Positions 32,175 to 40,999 of a DNA stretch of 47,500 bases are shown here, in pieces. Below the pieces are notes generated by a model. That model was not told the origin of the DNA. It saw nothing but the letters and a program-made list of their open reading frames with translations, and searched no databases. Each line of letters starts with the position of its first letter. Position 1 is the first letter of the stretch. Origin of the DNA: Prorocentrum cordatum (taxonomy: Eukaryota > Sar > Dinophyceae > Prorocentrales > Prorocentraceae); the NCBI GenBank assembly GCA_963575745.1, contig CAUYUJ010018554.1, positions 1 through 47,500 on the forward strand, written 5' to 3'. The position numbers and the translations under genes are program-made.

Positions 32175-32270
32175 ATGAAAATGAATTATTGTAGGGACTT
32201 GTGAAGAGGGAACTTGGGAGGTTTGATTGTAACATCGTTGATGCAACTTGGGTTTACATCGGCTAAACGT
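32175..32270 (+). repeat. Dispersed repeat, copy 1
   Basis: Partner of 37100-37190; see that entry for shared words. The two are in the same orientation. Confidence 0.75.
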
Positions 32271-32639
32271 GAGTATGAGTGACCCTAGGCAATAATGACC
32301 TTTGGTGCGCGACTTTCGGGGGCCGCGGGGAGGCCGAACCAGAGCGCGCAAGCCGCTACTATCGCATCGAATTCAACAATCTGGGACCTCAGTGTGCTTG
32401 CACCAGAGGTCACTCCAGCGAAAGGTCACTCTTACCCAGACATTCTCCGATATGATGTTTTAAATCCGCGGCCCCAGAGGTCCCGACCCATCCATGGGGG
32501 TGGTCGTTCGTCCCGGATCCATGCTTGATGGTCCCAGGGCCCGACAACGAGCCCCAAAGGCCGAAATCGAAGAAAAAACACCAGATTGAAAAATCCGATC
32601 CTCAAGGATCTGGGTACGCATGGCCGAACCCAGAGGAAA

Positions 32640-33010
32640 GCACAAACGAACCCCATGAGGGTCCCAAGAGGCCCTCAAGACCGCCTCGGAAACCTCAGAC
32701 CGGCCCCAGGACGGCCCAAGAGCGCCCCAAGACGGCCCAAGAGGGCCCAAGATGTCCCAAGAGAGCCTCAAAAGACAACCCCGAGAGACCCCCTGTGTGG
32801 CCAAGAAGGGCACTAGAGGGCCCCAAGACTGCGCCGGACGGCCCAAGGGGGCCCCAACGGCCCCAGGGGAGCTCAAGCCACCCCGCGCCGACGCCTTTTG
32901 GGCGGCGCCCTGGGCGCTACGCCGTCACAAAGCCCCAAAGCGGCCCCAGGAGAGCTCAAGCCACCCCGCGCCGACGCCTTCTGGGCGGCGCCCCGGGCGC
33001 GGCGCCGTCA
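32640..33010. repeat. CCAAGAGGCCC array and a short direct duplication
   Basis: Units of CCCAAGAGGC and CCCAAGACGG from 32640 to 32850; then GAGCTCAAGCCACCCCGCGC with the following GACGCCTTYTGGGCGGCG occurs twice, at 32868 and 32951. Confidence 0.75.
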
Positions 33011-33204
33011 CACACAGAGCGCTGCAGTGTCGCGGTTGCGGACCTTGCCGCAGGCAGCTGGACATCTACGACGAGCGAACGAACGACCACCACTGTGGAC
33101 AAGCGGCCGGGCCTCGCTGAGACCTGTGCGAGCTCAACAGCCACGAGATTGGGGGATGATACGTACTCCACCTGGGCTGCACACCCTGCATGGGAAGACC
33201 ACGA

Positions 33205-33370
33205 GATACCGATACCGCTATTTCCCGGACCTTTCCAGGGGTGCGTTCTGACCAGAACTTCGAGGCGAACCCAGCCGTGGCGGAGGGCTTCCCAGGAGGC
33301 GCAAAAAGGCGAAAACGGGGAAAGGGTAGCAGTTTGTGTACCGTTTCTCCTCTGACTGCTCTGGACCTCC
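33205..33370 (+). repeat. Dispersed repeat, copy 2
   Basis: Shares GGGGTGCGTT, GACCAGA, CCAGCCGTGGCG and GGCGAAAACG, in order, with 27500-27640. It lies about 110 bp from exon A on the intron side. Confidence 0.75.
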
Positions 33371-33479
33371 GAGGTATCCTGGCACACACCGTGTGACATG
33401 TCAATCTCCATCGAGAGACTTTCTCTCTTCCTCCACACTGGGTGCACGAAACCCACGAAGCGATTGCAACGCCAGCTGC

Positions 33480-33548
33480 CTCATTCAGCGTGTGGCTCTC
33501 GTCGATCTCGAAATACAGGATCTCCCCACCCGAGAGGGCGATCACCAC
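33480..33548 (-). CDS. SF3B3: SF3B3 exon A
   Basis: The 69-bp frame reads VVIALSGGEILYFEID, then ESHTLNE. SF3B3 orthologues have VVIALTGGELVYFEMD-type sequence followed by a Leu-Asn-Glu-like end, so the match is close and specific; DDB1 and CPSF160 differ here. The acceptor chosen is TTGCTGCAG|GTGGTG at 33549-33550. A second acceptor at 33573-33574 (CTTAG|TCTC) would add eight codons ending in LLQ, and family members do have N-x-x-Q before VVIAL, so the earlier start is possible. The donor is probably GAG|GCAGCT, a GC site; after it the frame drifts into a sequence with no family match. Translation stays in phase 0 into exon B. Confidence 0.9.
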
Positions 33549-33599
33549 CTGCAGCAAGTGATGTATAAGAGACTAAGATTGTTACATGATGTCCCGTCC

Positions 33600-34510
33600 T
33601 GTTGCTTCTCTCATGTGCCCAGAACCTGTGAGGGTCACTAAGGGTATAAGTCAGGAGCAAGACGTCGAGTTGCTAAAGATGAGGAGTAAGAGAAAAGAAG
33701 GAGTAAACAATTGGCAAAAGAGTCGAAGCGATCGCGAAGGAGAATGCCGCAGATCACTCGCTGTCACATGGCTTCAAAAGCAAATTAGTCGTTTCCGCTT
33801 GCAGTCGTCATTTTGACATTGCGCAAGCAAGCAAGTGAATATTGACGCTGTTTAGGTTGGTCGGTGAAGGAGTGACTCGATCGCACACTGGCTACGTGAA
33901 GAATTCGCCAAAAACGATAAGCGCGGGCCCATTTGCATGTCAATCCAGGGACGGAGCACACCCTGCGTGCGTGAAGACACCACACTCCACGCCACCGCTG
34001 AAGCATGGGGCACTACCGCACATGGACACCGTCTATCGGTGCAGCGGGGTTAGTTAGCACCAGCTGTGATGCGCCGCATACTCTGATGCACCAATGCCCC
34101 GTGGAAGCAAAATTGAAAAACAGTCAGCGTGCCGTCGGCACTGAGGAGAATGTCCTCAGGTCATCGATTCCAGAGACCCGATGTCCAATGATTTCTGGCC
34201 ATTTTCCAGGCGCTCTTGGGAGTCGCCGCATGAGTTTTCCAGAGACGTCGGGAGCGCAGTCCGGGCCATGTATCCCCAACATGCCCTAGGATTGTAGCTG
34301 TGGTCCGTCCTAGAGAGCCTCTCGGGGGTTGAAAGATGGGGCTCTGAGGGATTTGCCCCTAAGGATCGAAATGCATCATAAGTGAAATCTTCGCTGTTTG
34401 AGGTTCTCGTCCTTCTGGTCTCATCCCTCAGGGCCCCATCTTTGAACCGCCGACCCTTGGGGGCCTCTGGGGCCATCTTGGGAGACCTCGGGGCTTGCCA
34501 AAGAGGCCAA
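33600..34510. other. No recognised feature (intron upstream of exon A)
   Basis: Less GC-rich, non-repetitive looking sequence. Several frames of 70-120 residues on both strands have no recognisable motif. Confidence 0.4.
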
Positions 34511-34514
34511 AAAT

Positions 34515-34516
34515 AC

Positions 34517-34591
<75 letters not shown>

Positions 34592-34602
34592 AGACAACAA
34601 AA
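34515..34602 (+). repeat. (CAA)n microsatellite
   Basis: About 25 CAA triplets. It lacks the AATAATTATT box seen before other (CAA)n runs in this window. Confidence 0.95.
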
Positions 34603-34604
34603 AC

Positions 34605-35214
34605 TTTACCATATTCGCCTATTCTGCCTCGAGAGCGTCCAACAAGCAAGGTCCAGAAGGCTCCCATCCAGGGGTCGCCGAACGCAGGCCCAAGAGTCCC
34701 CACGAGGGGCCCGAGGGGCTCCCGGTACGGCTCAGAGAGGAGCCTAGGAGGGGGAACTCGAGCTGGCATTTGCCCCCGAACATGCCCTCCGAGGCCCCGA
34801 ACACGCCCGACGAAACCCCCGAGCCGACCCCGAGAAAACCCCCGAGAAGCCCCGAGGGACCTCCAAAAGAGAGGCCTCCGGTCCGCACGACCTGTGCACG
34901 GCGGCGGGATGGGCCGAAGGCCACTCTCCGCCGCCCCCGGTGCATGCCCCAGGGGTGCTCGGCGTGCTGTACAATAGGGGCCCGACCACAAGAAACCTTC
35001 CACAAGAAACCCAACCCTGAGACCCCAGGACGTCCATTGATTTTGGTGTGGGAACGCCACGCTTTCCATCCTGGAGGCAAGCAGGGTGCTTCTTGGCATA
35101 GGTCCCCTCTGTGCAGTGAAAACGTTGACAGAAGACGGCTGGTGAAGACACAAGACACGGCACAGGACGGGCCGCAGCGGCAAGGACACGAGGGCACCCT
35201 GGATGAAGGCGCGC
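34605..35214. other. No recognised feature
   Basis: GC-rich intron-like sequence with a few AGGCCCC and CCCCCGAG words. The long minus-strand frame running through it (to 34428) includes a (GTT)n product and has no family match. Confidence 0.4.
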
Positions 35215-35690
35215 GTCCTTGGGCCAAGATAGCCCCAAAATGGCCCAGGATGGTCCCAAGATCACCCAACACGACCCAAAAGGCTCCGAAGAGGCGCTCA
35301 AGACGGTCCAACAGGACCACAAGAGGTCTTCCAGGAGGGTCTCGCGCCTGTTCGCGCCTGTTCGGGTATCTGACGGCCGAAAAAAGCCCGAGCGGTTCCC
35401 AAAATGGGCCCAATACGACCCAAGAGGCCTCCAAGACGGTCACAAGACGGCCTAAGAGGCCTCCAAGACGGCCCCGAGAGGGCCCCAAAACGGCCCCAAA
35501 GACATCCGGGACGGCCCTACAGCGCCCCGGGCGGCCACCAGGACGGCCCAAAGAGGCACCCAAGACGGCCCCGAGAGGCGTCAGACGGACCAAGAGCGCC
35601 CTCAGACGGCCCAGGCGGCCCCCAAGAGGCCCCGAGGGACCCCCAAGAGGCCCCCAGGAGGCTCCGCGAGGCCCCCATGGGGGCTTTTCC
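35215..35690. repeat. CCAAGACGGCC-type repeat array
   Basis: Degenerate units of 10-12 bp (CCAAGACGGC, CCCAAGAGGC, GGTCCCAAGA), same family as 8640-9230. Open in several frames on both strands. Confidence 0.75.
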
Positions 35691-35724
35691 TTTCCATCCC
35701 TTCTCCTGGAAAAAATAGCTCCCC

Positions 35725-36300
35725 CCATGTCGCACCCCAAGACCTGTCGGCAGGGCGGGCCAGGTGTTTCGCCTGAGACTTCCTCACCATTCGTACGCCT
35801 GAAGCTTGACTTTTGCAGCTGCTTCGCAGACGAAGGGCTGGTCCTTTCCAAAATGTGGCCCTCGCCTTAGCGCCGCGAGCATGCGTCTTATACGCTTGCA
35901 ACTATTTCGCCGATGGAGCGCGGGTCGCTTCCAAAATGTGGCTCTCGCCTTAGCGCCGCGAACATTCATCTTACACGTTTGCAACAGTTTCACGGATTCG
36001 TTTTCAAAATGTGGGTTCGCCTCGCGCCGCGCACCTTCGCACCGCGAACAATCGTCTGAAAAGTGTGCGACCGCTTTACGGAGGAAGGGCGAATCCTTTT
36101 CCAAAATGTGGCCCCAGCCATAGCGCCGCGAGCATTCGTCTCACAAGTTCGAGGCCGCTTCAAAGGTGGAGGGCGGCTCCTGTTCAAAGCGTGCCTCTCG
36201 CCGTAGCTCCGCGAGCACTCGTCTCAGAATGCCGCAACAGCTCCAGGGATGAGGGGCGGTCCCTCTTCAAGAGTTGGCTCTCGCCTCGCGCCACGCACAT
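35725..36300. repeat. Tandem repeat of about 80 bp with a dispersed leader
   Basis: The part 35725-35830 (CAAGACCTGTCGGCAGGGCG, TTTCGCCTGAGACT) matches 31870-31960. Then units of TTTCCAAAATGTGGCTCTCGCC, TTAGCGCCGCGA and ACATTCGTCTTAC repeat four to five times to 36300. Inverted, diverged relatives (CGTGAAAC..CTGC, GCGAGAGCCACA) occur at 2890-3190. Confidence 0.75.
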
Positions 36301-36311
36301 CAGGTTTTAAT

Positions 36312-36484
36312 GGGGGACCAAAATGACATAAACATAACAACTCTGAATTCCACACGGATTTCTTGGATCCGCGCTGGACCCCCCCTCCCTCCCTGGCGCG
36401 CGGAGCGCGCCACCCCAGCGCCGATCAAAGAAATCCGCGCGGACCTCAAAGTTTGTATGTTTATGTCACTTTTCGGTCCCCTTT
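36312..36484. mobile_element. Foldback element with about 70-bp arms
   Basis: Left arm 36312-36377 and right arm 36415-36484 are inverted copies sharing GGGGACC, GTGACATAAACATA-like, CGGATTTCTT and GCGCTGG. The 37-bp loop contains its own GC hairpin (GGCGCGCGGAGCGCGCC). The mirrored minus- and plus-strand frames here follow from the palindrome. Confidence 0.8.
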
Positions 36485-36616
36485 TCAAGTATCCGTATGG
36501 CCAGCCATCGCCCGGACGTCCATTTCCCTGTGCCTACTTCGGCATCGGGCGCGCGCGCGCGGTTCACATCACAGTGACCCAACATGTTCCTCGGTGGTCC
36601 TCGCGCCGAGGAAAAC

Positions 36617-36633
36617 AAAAAAAAAAAAAAAAA
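36617..36633 (+). repeat. A17 tract
   Basis: An unbroken run of A, followed by CGAATAACG. It could be the tail of a retroposed RNA that includes sequence to its left, but no target duplication was found. Confidence 0.6.
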
Positions 36634-36725
36634 CGAATAACGAAAAACGCACGCGTCTCCGAGCGGTGCCGAGATGGCTGAAGCCCCAGGAGCAGTGTCC
36701 TGGCATGGCTGAGGATTGTCAGTCA

Positions 36726-36906
36726 GAAGCCGGGCGAAGGCTGGCAAATCCGTGGCTGCTAAAACGGAGCTCCGGGAAACTGCTTTTTTTGTCCGGGAAG
36801 CAGCCCGTTTACTATTTAGTGCGCTGAGCTTCATTCCGGAAATTTATTTGTTCTTCCGGGAGGACCGTTTTAGCAGCCACAGACTTGCCAGCGCTCGCCC
36901 AGCTTC
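36726..36906. mobile_element. Foldback element with 42-bp arms
   Basis: Arms 36726-36767 and 36865-36906 are inverted repeats with about 38 of 42 matches; they contain GTGGCTGCTAAAACGG and its complement. The 97-bp loop holds T7 and two CCGGGAAG-like words. It would form a long hairpin; it resembles a MITE but no target duplication was found. Confidence 0.75.
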
Positions 36907-37099
36907 CGAGTCAGGCTGCAACTGTCAAGTTGATTCGCGGTGTTAGGGGTCCCAGGAAAGGCATTCTGGCACGATCTAGGAGCATCAAGACGCAGCAGTC
37001 ACGTGGGATTCACGGCGCTGAAGTCCCAGGGATGGGGTTGTGGCAGGATTGGGGCATTCTCACTCGGTTATCGTTATCTTCCAAAGGAGCAGTTCCCGC

Positions 37100-37190
37100 A
37101 ATGAAAACAAATTCTTGTAGGGACCTATGAAGAGGGAACTTGGAAGGATCATTGATTCCAACATCGTTGATGCATATTGGGTTTACAATG
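37100..37190 (+). repeat. Dispersed repeat, copy 2
   Basis: Shares TTGTAGGGAC, GAAGAGGGAACTTGG, ACATCGTTGATGCA and TTGGGTTTACA, in the same order and spacing, with 32175-32270. Confidence 0.75.
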
Positions 37191-37194
37191 GAAA

Positions 37195-37280
37195 TCCTCC
37201 TCCTCCTTCTCCGTTTCCTGCTCCTCGCCTTCTCATCCTCTCTTCCTCCTCCTCGTCCTCCTCATCCTCCTATCTCTCGT
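37195..37280. repeat. Short TCC-rich tract
   Basis: TCCTCCTCCTTCTCC-type sequence broken by other bases. No SF3B3-like frame was found just downstream on the minus strand, where the exon-linked tracts would predict one. Confidence 0.7.
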
Positions 37281-37289
37281 CCGCTCCCG

Positions 37290-38094
37290 AGTGTTCCCCA
37301 AGAGTTTACACAACGGCTGGGGGGAAGCATGGCAAACAGTTCCACGAAATACATCATGTGTAAATTATGTGCATGTCATTAAAAATGTGTGCGCACACTC
37401 ATACAAATACATACACACAGGCATGGAACACTGATACCATCACTCTCAGTTCCTGTGCAACGTGGCACATGATGGCACTATCAATCAAGTCACGTCCATC
37501 AATTCTTCATGCATGTCTCCGCTATGACATAGTGAAGCGGCAACCCTGTTGCGACATGTCGCCGCTCATGTCCAGGGAGGGCGCATGAGGGCGATCAATC
37601 GAAAGGCCATCACTATCAGATTGCCAGCTCACGCTGGGCCTGAAAAACTGATTCCCGGAAACTGCTGCCACGGGCGCTATTTCACTGCTCCACTATCCTG
37701 GAGCAGCAGAAACGATCATGGAAGAGCATTGACGGAAACGCTTTTCCTGGATCAGAGCAGCGGAACCGTGCGCACCGATGCTGCCATCGCACTGTGCATC
37801 GAGCTTGTCGAGACCCGGCGTGGGGCTTCACGAGGGAGCGAAAAGAGCGAGCGGGGCAAGCGACGCAGTGCGAGAAGCGACCAGCGAAGGGCGGCAAGCG
37901 AGGAGCGAAAGGCAAAGGGCAAGAGCGAGGACGACGAGGCGGCTCCGAGCGAGAATGCGCCGCCGAGAAACGGATGTCTCCACGGGTGCCGGACGTCCCG
38001 CCCTGATGTAATCCCTGGGCGGCGGCGGATGTGAAGACCTCCCCGCCCTCGCGAGAATGCAGACGTCCGCATCGTGGCGGGAGGCCTCTCGCAT
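37290..38094. other. No recognised feature
   Basis: No repeat, RNA gene or conserved frame was recognised. A Ser/Arg/Glu-rich plus-strand frame at 37778-38034 has no family match. Confidence 0.4.
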
Positions 38095-38231
38095 TAGGTC
38101 GGACATGTTCCCCTACAGGCCGATCCTGGAAGAAAAATGAAAGATAGCCCAAAAGTAATCAAAAATGTTCGAAAATACTCGAAGCATCGTCCCACGATTA
38201 TTTTTTGCCTATCTTTGAACATTCCTCCTGA
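38095..38231. mobile_element. Short TIR element, copy 5, right end lost
   Basis: The left end TAGGTCGGACATGTTCCCCTACAGG and interior AAAATACTCGAAGCATCGTCCCA match the family; the right arm stops after GAACATTCCTCCTG, and the terminal GTAGAGGGACACGCCCGAC is missing. Confidence 0.75.
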
Positions 38232-38409
38232 AACATCGCATCGAATCGGCAGCCCTGGCGATGCGTTTCGCCAGACCGGATCGAGCTGGAGCGAATCGCG
38301 TGTGCAGACAAAGCCGCGGGGCCACCGAGATCCCCGCGAGGCGGCTCCGAGGTGGGTGGCACGGGAAGGCCCTGGCAGCGAAGAGGAGCGCGGGAAGAGT
38401 CCAGGGACC

Positions 38410-38596
38410 AAGGGTTTAGGGTCAGGTGGGGCATGTCCCCTACAGGCCGATTCTGGACGAAAAATAAGAAGTAGTCAGAAAAATACTCAAAACAATACCC
38501 AAAATAGTCGAAAAATCGTCCACATACGATTTTTTTGACTATTTTTGAACATGCCTCCTGTAAAGGGACATGCCCGACTTAAGGTTAGGGCTCAGG
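38410..38596. mobile_element. Complete short TIR element, copy 6
   Basis: The left end has GGGGCATGTCCCCTACAGG and the right end CCTCCTGTAAAGGGACATGCCCGAC, imperfect inverted repeats. The interior holds AAAAATACTC and GACTATTTTTGAACAT as in other copies. Flanks AAGGGTTTAGGGTCAGG (38410) and AAGGTTAGGGCTCAGG (38581) look like a diverged target duplication. There is no coding capacity. Confidence 0.8.
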
Positions 38597-38886
38597 GTGT
38601 GGGACGCCGTAACGGCAGACGCGAAGAAAGAGAGCCAGAAGGGGCGGAGTGCAGAAGGGCCGAGGATCGGCGGCGAGCGAGGGGGGGGAAATGAGAAGGA
38701 GCGGCCCTTCTCAGGAGGCTCGGAAGTCCCATAGCATTCTGGGAAGCTTCTAGGCCTGTCCCGAGGACGCACACGAGAAAACGTCTCGGAAAGCCAGAGG
38801 CCTTCTGAGAAGCTCCGCCGCCTTCTGAGAAGGCCTTTTCTTTCTCACTTCCCCCCCTCGCTCGCCGCCGAGAGGGGCCGAGGAGC

Positions 38887-38970
38887 GGCATGGATCGTGG
38901 CGGGCTTGTTTGTCGCGGAGGGCACGGCGCGCTGGTCGCTGGCCGCCGAGTGCCATCGGCCGCGCACGGC
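38887..38970 (-). CDS. SF3B3: Probable SF3B3 exon G (most upstream in window)
   Basis: After the acceptor CAG at 38973-38971 an 84-bp frame reads AVRGRWHSAASDQRAV and then PSATNKPATIHA, ending at a possible GC donor (GCC|GCTCCT). It sits upstream of the certain exon A. In SF3B3 proteins the stretch before VVIALxGGE holds a Trp-containing segment followed by K-x-x-I-V-K; the GRW and KPATIH parts fit this loosely. Length in whole codons, phase 0 at both ends and an AG|G acceptor match the other exons. A (TC)n run starts about 80 nt upstream of the acceptor on the transcript, where it reads GA. About four to six residues that the family has before VVIAL are not accounted for unless exon A starts earlier. 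It could be a chance frame. Confidence 0.42.
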
Positions 38971-39045
38971 CTGTACTAGCTACTTCAGAGGACCTGCGCC
39001 TGCGACGCATCCGCTTGTGGCAGCCCTTTATCCGTCTCCCTGTGC

Positions 39046-39077
<32 letters not shown>

Positions 39078-39175
39078 TTGTTTCTATCACGCCCCCTACC
39101 TCCTCATTGCCTCCCCACCAACCCACCCCACTCCACCCCACCCCAGCCACGCTCTTCGTATTCCTCACCCTGCTC

Positions 39176-39320
39176 ATCCTCCTGCTCCTCCTCCTCCTCC
39201 TCCTCCTCCTCCTAATCCTCCTCCTCCTCCTGTTCCTCCTCCTCCTCTTCCTCCTCCTCCTCCTCTTCCTCCTCCTACTCCTCCTCCTCCTCCTGTTCCT
39301 CCTCCTCCTCCTCATCTTCA
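39176..39320. repeat. (TCC)n tract
   Basis: An almost pure CCT/TCC triplet run, with a (TC)14-type run at 39050-39077 nearby. Both are purine-rich on the minus strand, upstream of the tentative exon G. Confidence 0.9.
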
Positions 39321-39329
39321 CTATATCAT

Positions 39330-40100
39330 CATCATCCTGCTCCCATCGTCCCGCTATCTTCGTGTACTTGAGCATGCGTAGTGACAGCCGGTGGACCACC
39401 GTGCCGCAGGCACTCGGCGGAGTGCCTTCCGTTGAGCTCTCTGTATTGAGCATTCTGAATGCATGCCCATTGCCCGAATGGACTTTTTGCAGGGGTCTCG
39501 GAAACGTAGCTCGGGGCATGCCTTTCCAACATGCCTTAAAATCGCAACCTGTGACCGTCGTTTGAGCCAAAATGGGAGCCTCATGGAGCCGTCTTTGGTC
39601 TTGGGGTAGCATGGGGTTATATTGCGCGGTCTTGGCGCGGTCTTGGAAACTTCTGGGACCGTATTCGACAGCCTGACACCTTAGGATAATCAATGATTTC
39701 GGCGTCTTGGGAGCCTCCTCGGAGCCCGCTGTGGGCCGTCTTGTGGCGTCTTCACAGCATCTGCGCCCATCTTGAGGCCCCTCAGGGTGTCGTACGGCCA
39801 TCGTGGGCCATCCTGGAGGCCGTCGTGTCTCGTAGTTTCGGGTCTTGTCTCGCCTTGTCTTGTCGTGTCTGGTCTGGTCTGGTTCTTCTTTTTTTTTCCG
39901 TGGTCGTCTTGGACCGTCTCGGAGACCTGCCAAGCCAAGACAGGGTCCAGCCCGCGCCAGTTCCGTAACCCGCGGAGACTCGGAGGGGTCCGCCCGCATT
40001 GTCAGGGGAAGTATTCCACTGGGTCTGGACAGGGGGGTGGGGCTCAGGTGTCGGTGGCTGCTTATTGGACAAGATGGCTCCCAGCTGACCTCAGATAGGC
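39330..40100. other. No recognised feature
   Basis: Single-copy-looking sequence between the TCC tract and the next repeat array. One minus-strand frame at about 39370-39430 reads SACGTVVHRLSLRMLKY; it did not fit SF3B3 in the required order and is not called. Confidence 0.4.
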
Positions 40101-40104
40101 CAAA

Positions 40105-40800
40105 ATGGCATTTTCTCTGATAACACCGGATAGTCCAGGATGGTTCAAGATGGCTTCCGACATGCCTCCAAGTCGACTCAAGACAGTCCCAATACGACTC
40201 CAAGAGGCCTCAAGACCGCCCCAAGAAAAGCACTGCCCAAAGGGGAAGAAAGTGCACCATTGTTGGCTTATTTGTTTCACTGTGCGCTTATGTACGTCCC
40301 TGCTCCTGGCAACTCTCCTGGGCATCTTCTGGATGGGCAGGTAGGGATACTTTTTTTGGTCGGCGGCTCCAGGACGAAGGTCAAGAAGCGGGGCAACGTT
40401 CGGGGCGCTGAACGAAGATAATTAGCCGCAGTGGCGTAAGCACATGCAAGGGACAAAATGACCCACATTAGTCGCCAAGACCGGCAGGTAGGGATACGCG
40501 AAGCGCCAATCACTTGAAAAGCCAAAAAGGTCACCCCAAAAAGGGTCCAAAAGGCTCCGAGGATCGCCCCAAAGACTGCCCCTGGGCCCCAAAGAGGGGT
40601 GCCTAAGAGGGGCCCCCAAGCGAGGCTCGAAAAGTGGGCCCAAAAGGAGTGCCCCTCCGTCCCAAGACTGCCCCCGACCTGGACCTCCAGCAAGCTCTCA
40701 AGGCGCCCCGAAGAGGCCCCAGGACGCTTCTTAAGAGGCCTCCAAGAGGCACCGAACAGGCTCCTGAAGGGACCCGAAGAAGCAAACAAGAGGCCTCGAC
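40105..40800. repeat. Degenerate CCAAGANGGC-type repeats around the small insertion
   Basis: Loosely repeated units such as CCAAGAGGCC, CAAGACNGTCCC and GGCCCCAAAGA, 10 to 12 bp, with the insertion 40351-40482 in the middle. The long open frames in both strands here are repeat frames. Confidence 0.6.
40336..40497 (-). mobile_element. Small poly(A)-like insertion with 15-bp direct repeats
   Basis: GGCAGGTAGGGATAC is present twice, at 40336-40350 and 40483-40497, with no mismatch. The 132 bp between begin with T7 on the plus strand, that is, they end in A7 on the minus strand. This is the pattern of a retrocopied RNA with target duplications. The insert was not recognised as a known small RNA or exon. 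A caution: a similar sequence, TGGATGGGCTGGTGGGGATAC followed by T8, stands at 2725-2755, so the GGATAC-T7 junction may itself belong to a repeat. Confidence 0.55.
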
Positions 40801-40999
40801 TCCACGACCCAGGCACGATGGCCAGATGGACCGAGGGTCACTAGATCCGCCGCCCCATGTTGATCTATCAAAGGGGTGCCTGGCGTGCTAGACCCTCTAC
40901 GGCTCGGTTATGGTCCTTTCCCACCAGAACTCCCCCCGGGGCTTCGGCCCAGCGCGCCGGCTGCCTGCCTCGTCGGTTTTTTCGCTCAAGATGGCCCCA

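Larger units (their letters stand above)
6449..38970 (-). other. SF3B3: Split gene for splicing factor 3b subunit 3 (SF3B3/SAP130/RSE1), internal part
   Basis: This is the span of the minus-strand segments that together read as one protein, in the order 38887-38970 (tentative), 33480-33548, 31595-31678, 29620-29697, 28089-28142, 9544-9600 and 6449-6516. Seen in the sequence: each segment starts after AG and ends at GT, GC or GA, and the joined translation keeps one frame. Known of the family: SF3B3 is a three-beta-propeller subunit of the SF3b complex of the U2 snRNP, acts in the nucleus in branch-site recognition, and is related to DDB1 and CPSF160. The family has the motifs VVIALxGGE, AVGxxDNTxRIxSL and VTGxLSDxRxRxLG in this order, and all three are present. 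The segment covers roughly the middle of a protein of about 1,200 residues. Both ends of the gene lie outside what could be recognised. Introns are about 5.3, 1.8, 1.9, 1.5, 18.5 and 3.0 kb. Confidence 0.88.

Noticed and set aside
29483-32194. Long Ser-, His-, Ile-, Met- and Asp-rich frames on both strands
   Set aside because: Direct products of TCC, CAT/CAG and CGA triplets; several phases open at once, and the real exons B and C lie under them in another frame.
9544-33548. DDB1 or CPSF160 instead of SF3B3
   Set aside because: The motifs VVIALxGGE, AVGxxDNTxRIxSL and VTGxLSDxRxRxLG are those of SF3B3; the other two family members differ at these places.
33066-33557. 163-codon minus-strand frame as a single protein
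   Set aside because: Only the first 25 or so codons match SF3B3 (exon A); the rest is intron and overlaps a dispersed repeat.
37100-37190. Possible exon just below the TCC tract at 37.2 kb
   Set aside because: The sequence is a dispersed repeat also present at 32.2 kb, and no frame matches SF3B3.
39355-39440. Minus-strand frame SACGTVVHRLSLRMLKY as another SF3B3 exon
   Set aside because: A distant likeness to the ACGRGPRSSLRxLR region, but that block should be about 85 residues upstream of exon G and the intervening sequence cannot hold them.
40085-40125. GCCATTTTGGC on the minus strand, a core of the dinoflagellate spliced leader
   Set aside because: Only this 11-base near-palindrome matches; flanks differ, and no donor GT follows at the right distance. 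It lies in a CCAAGATGGC array.
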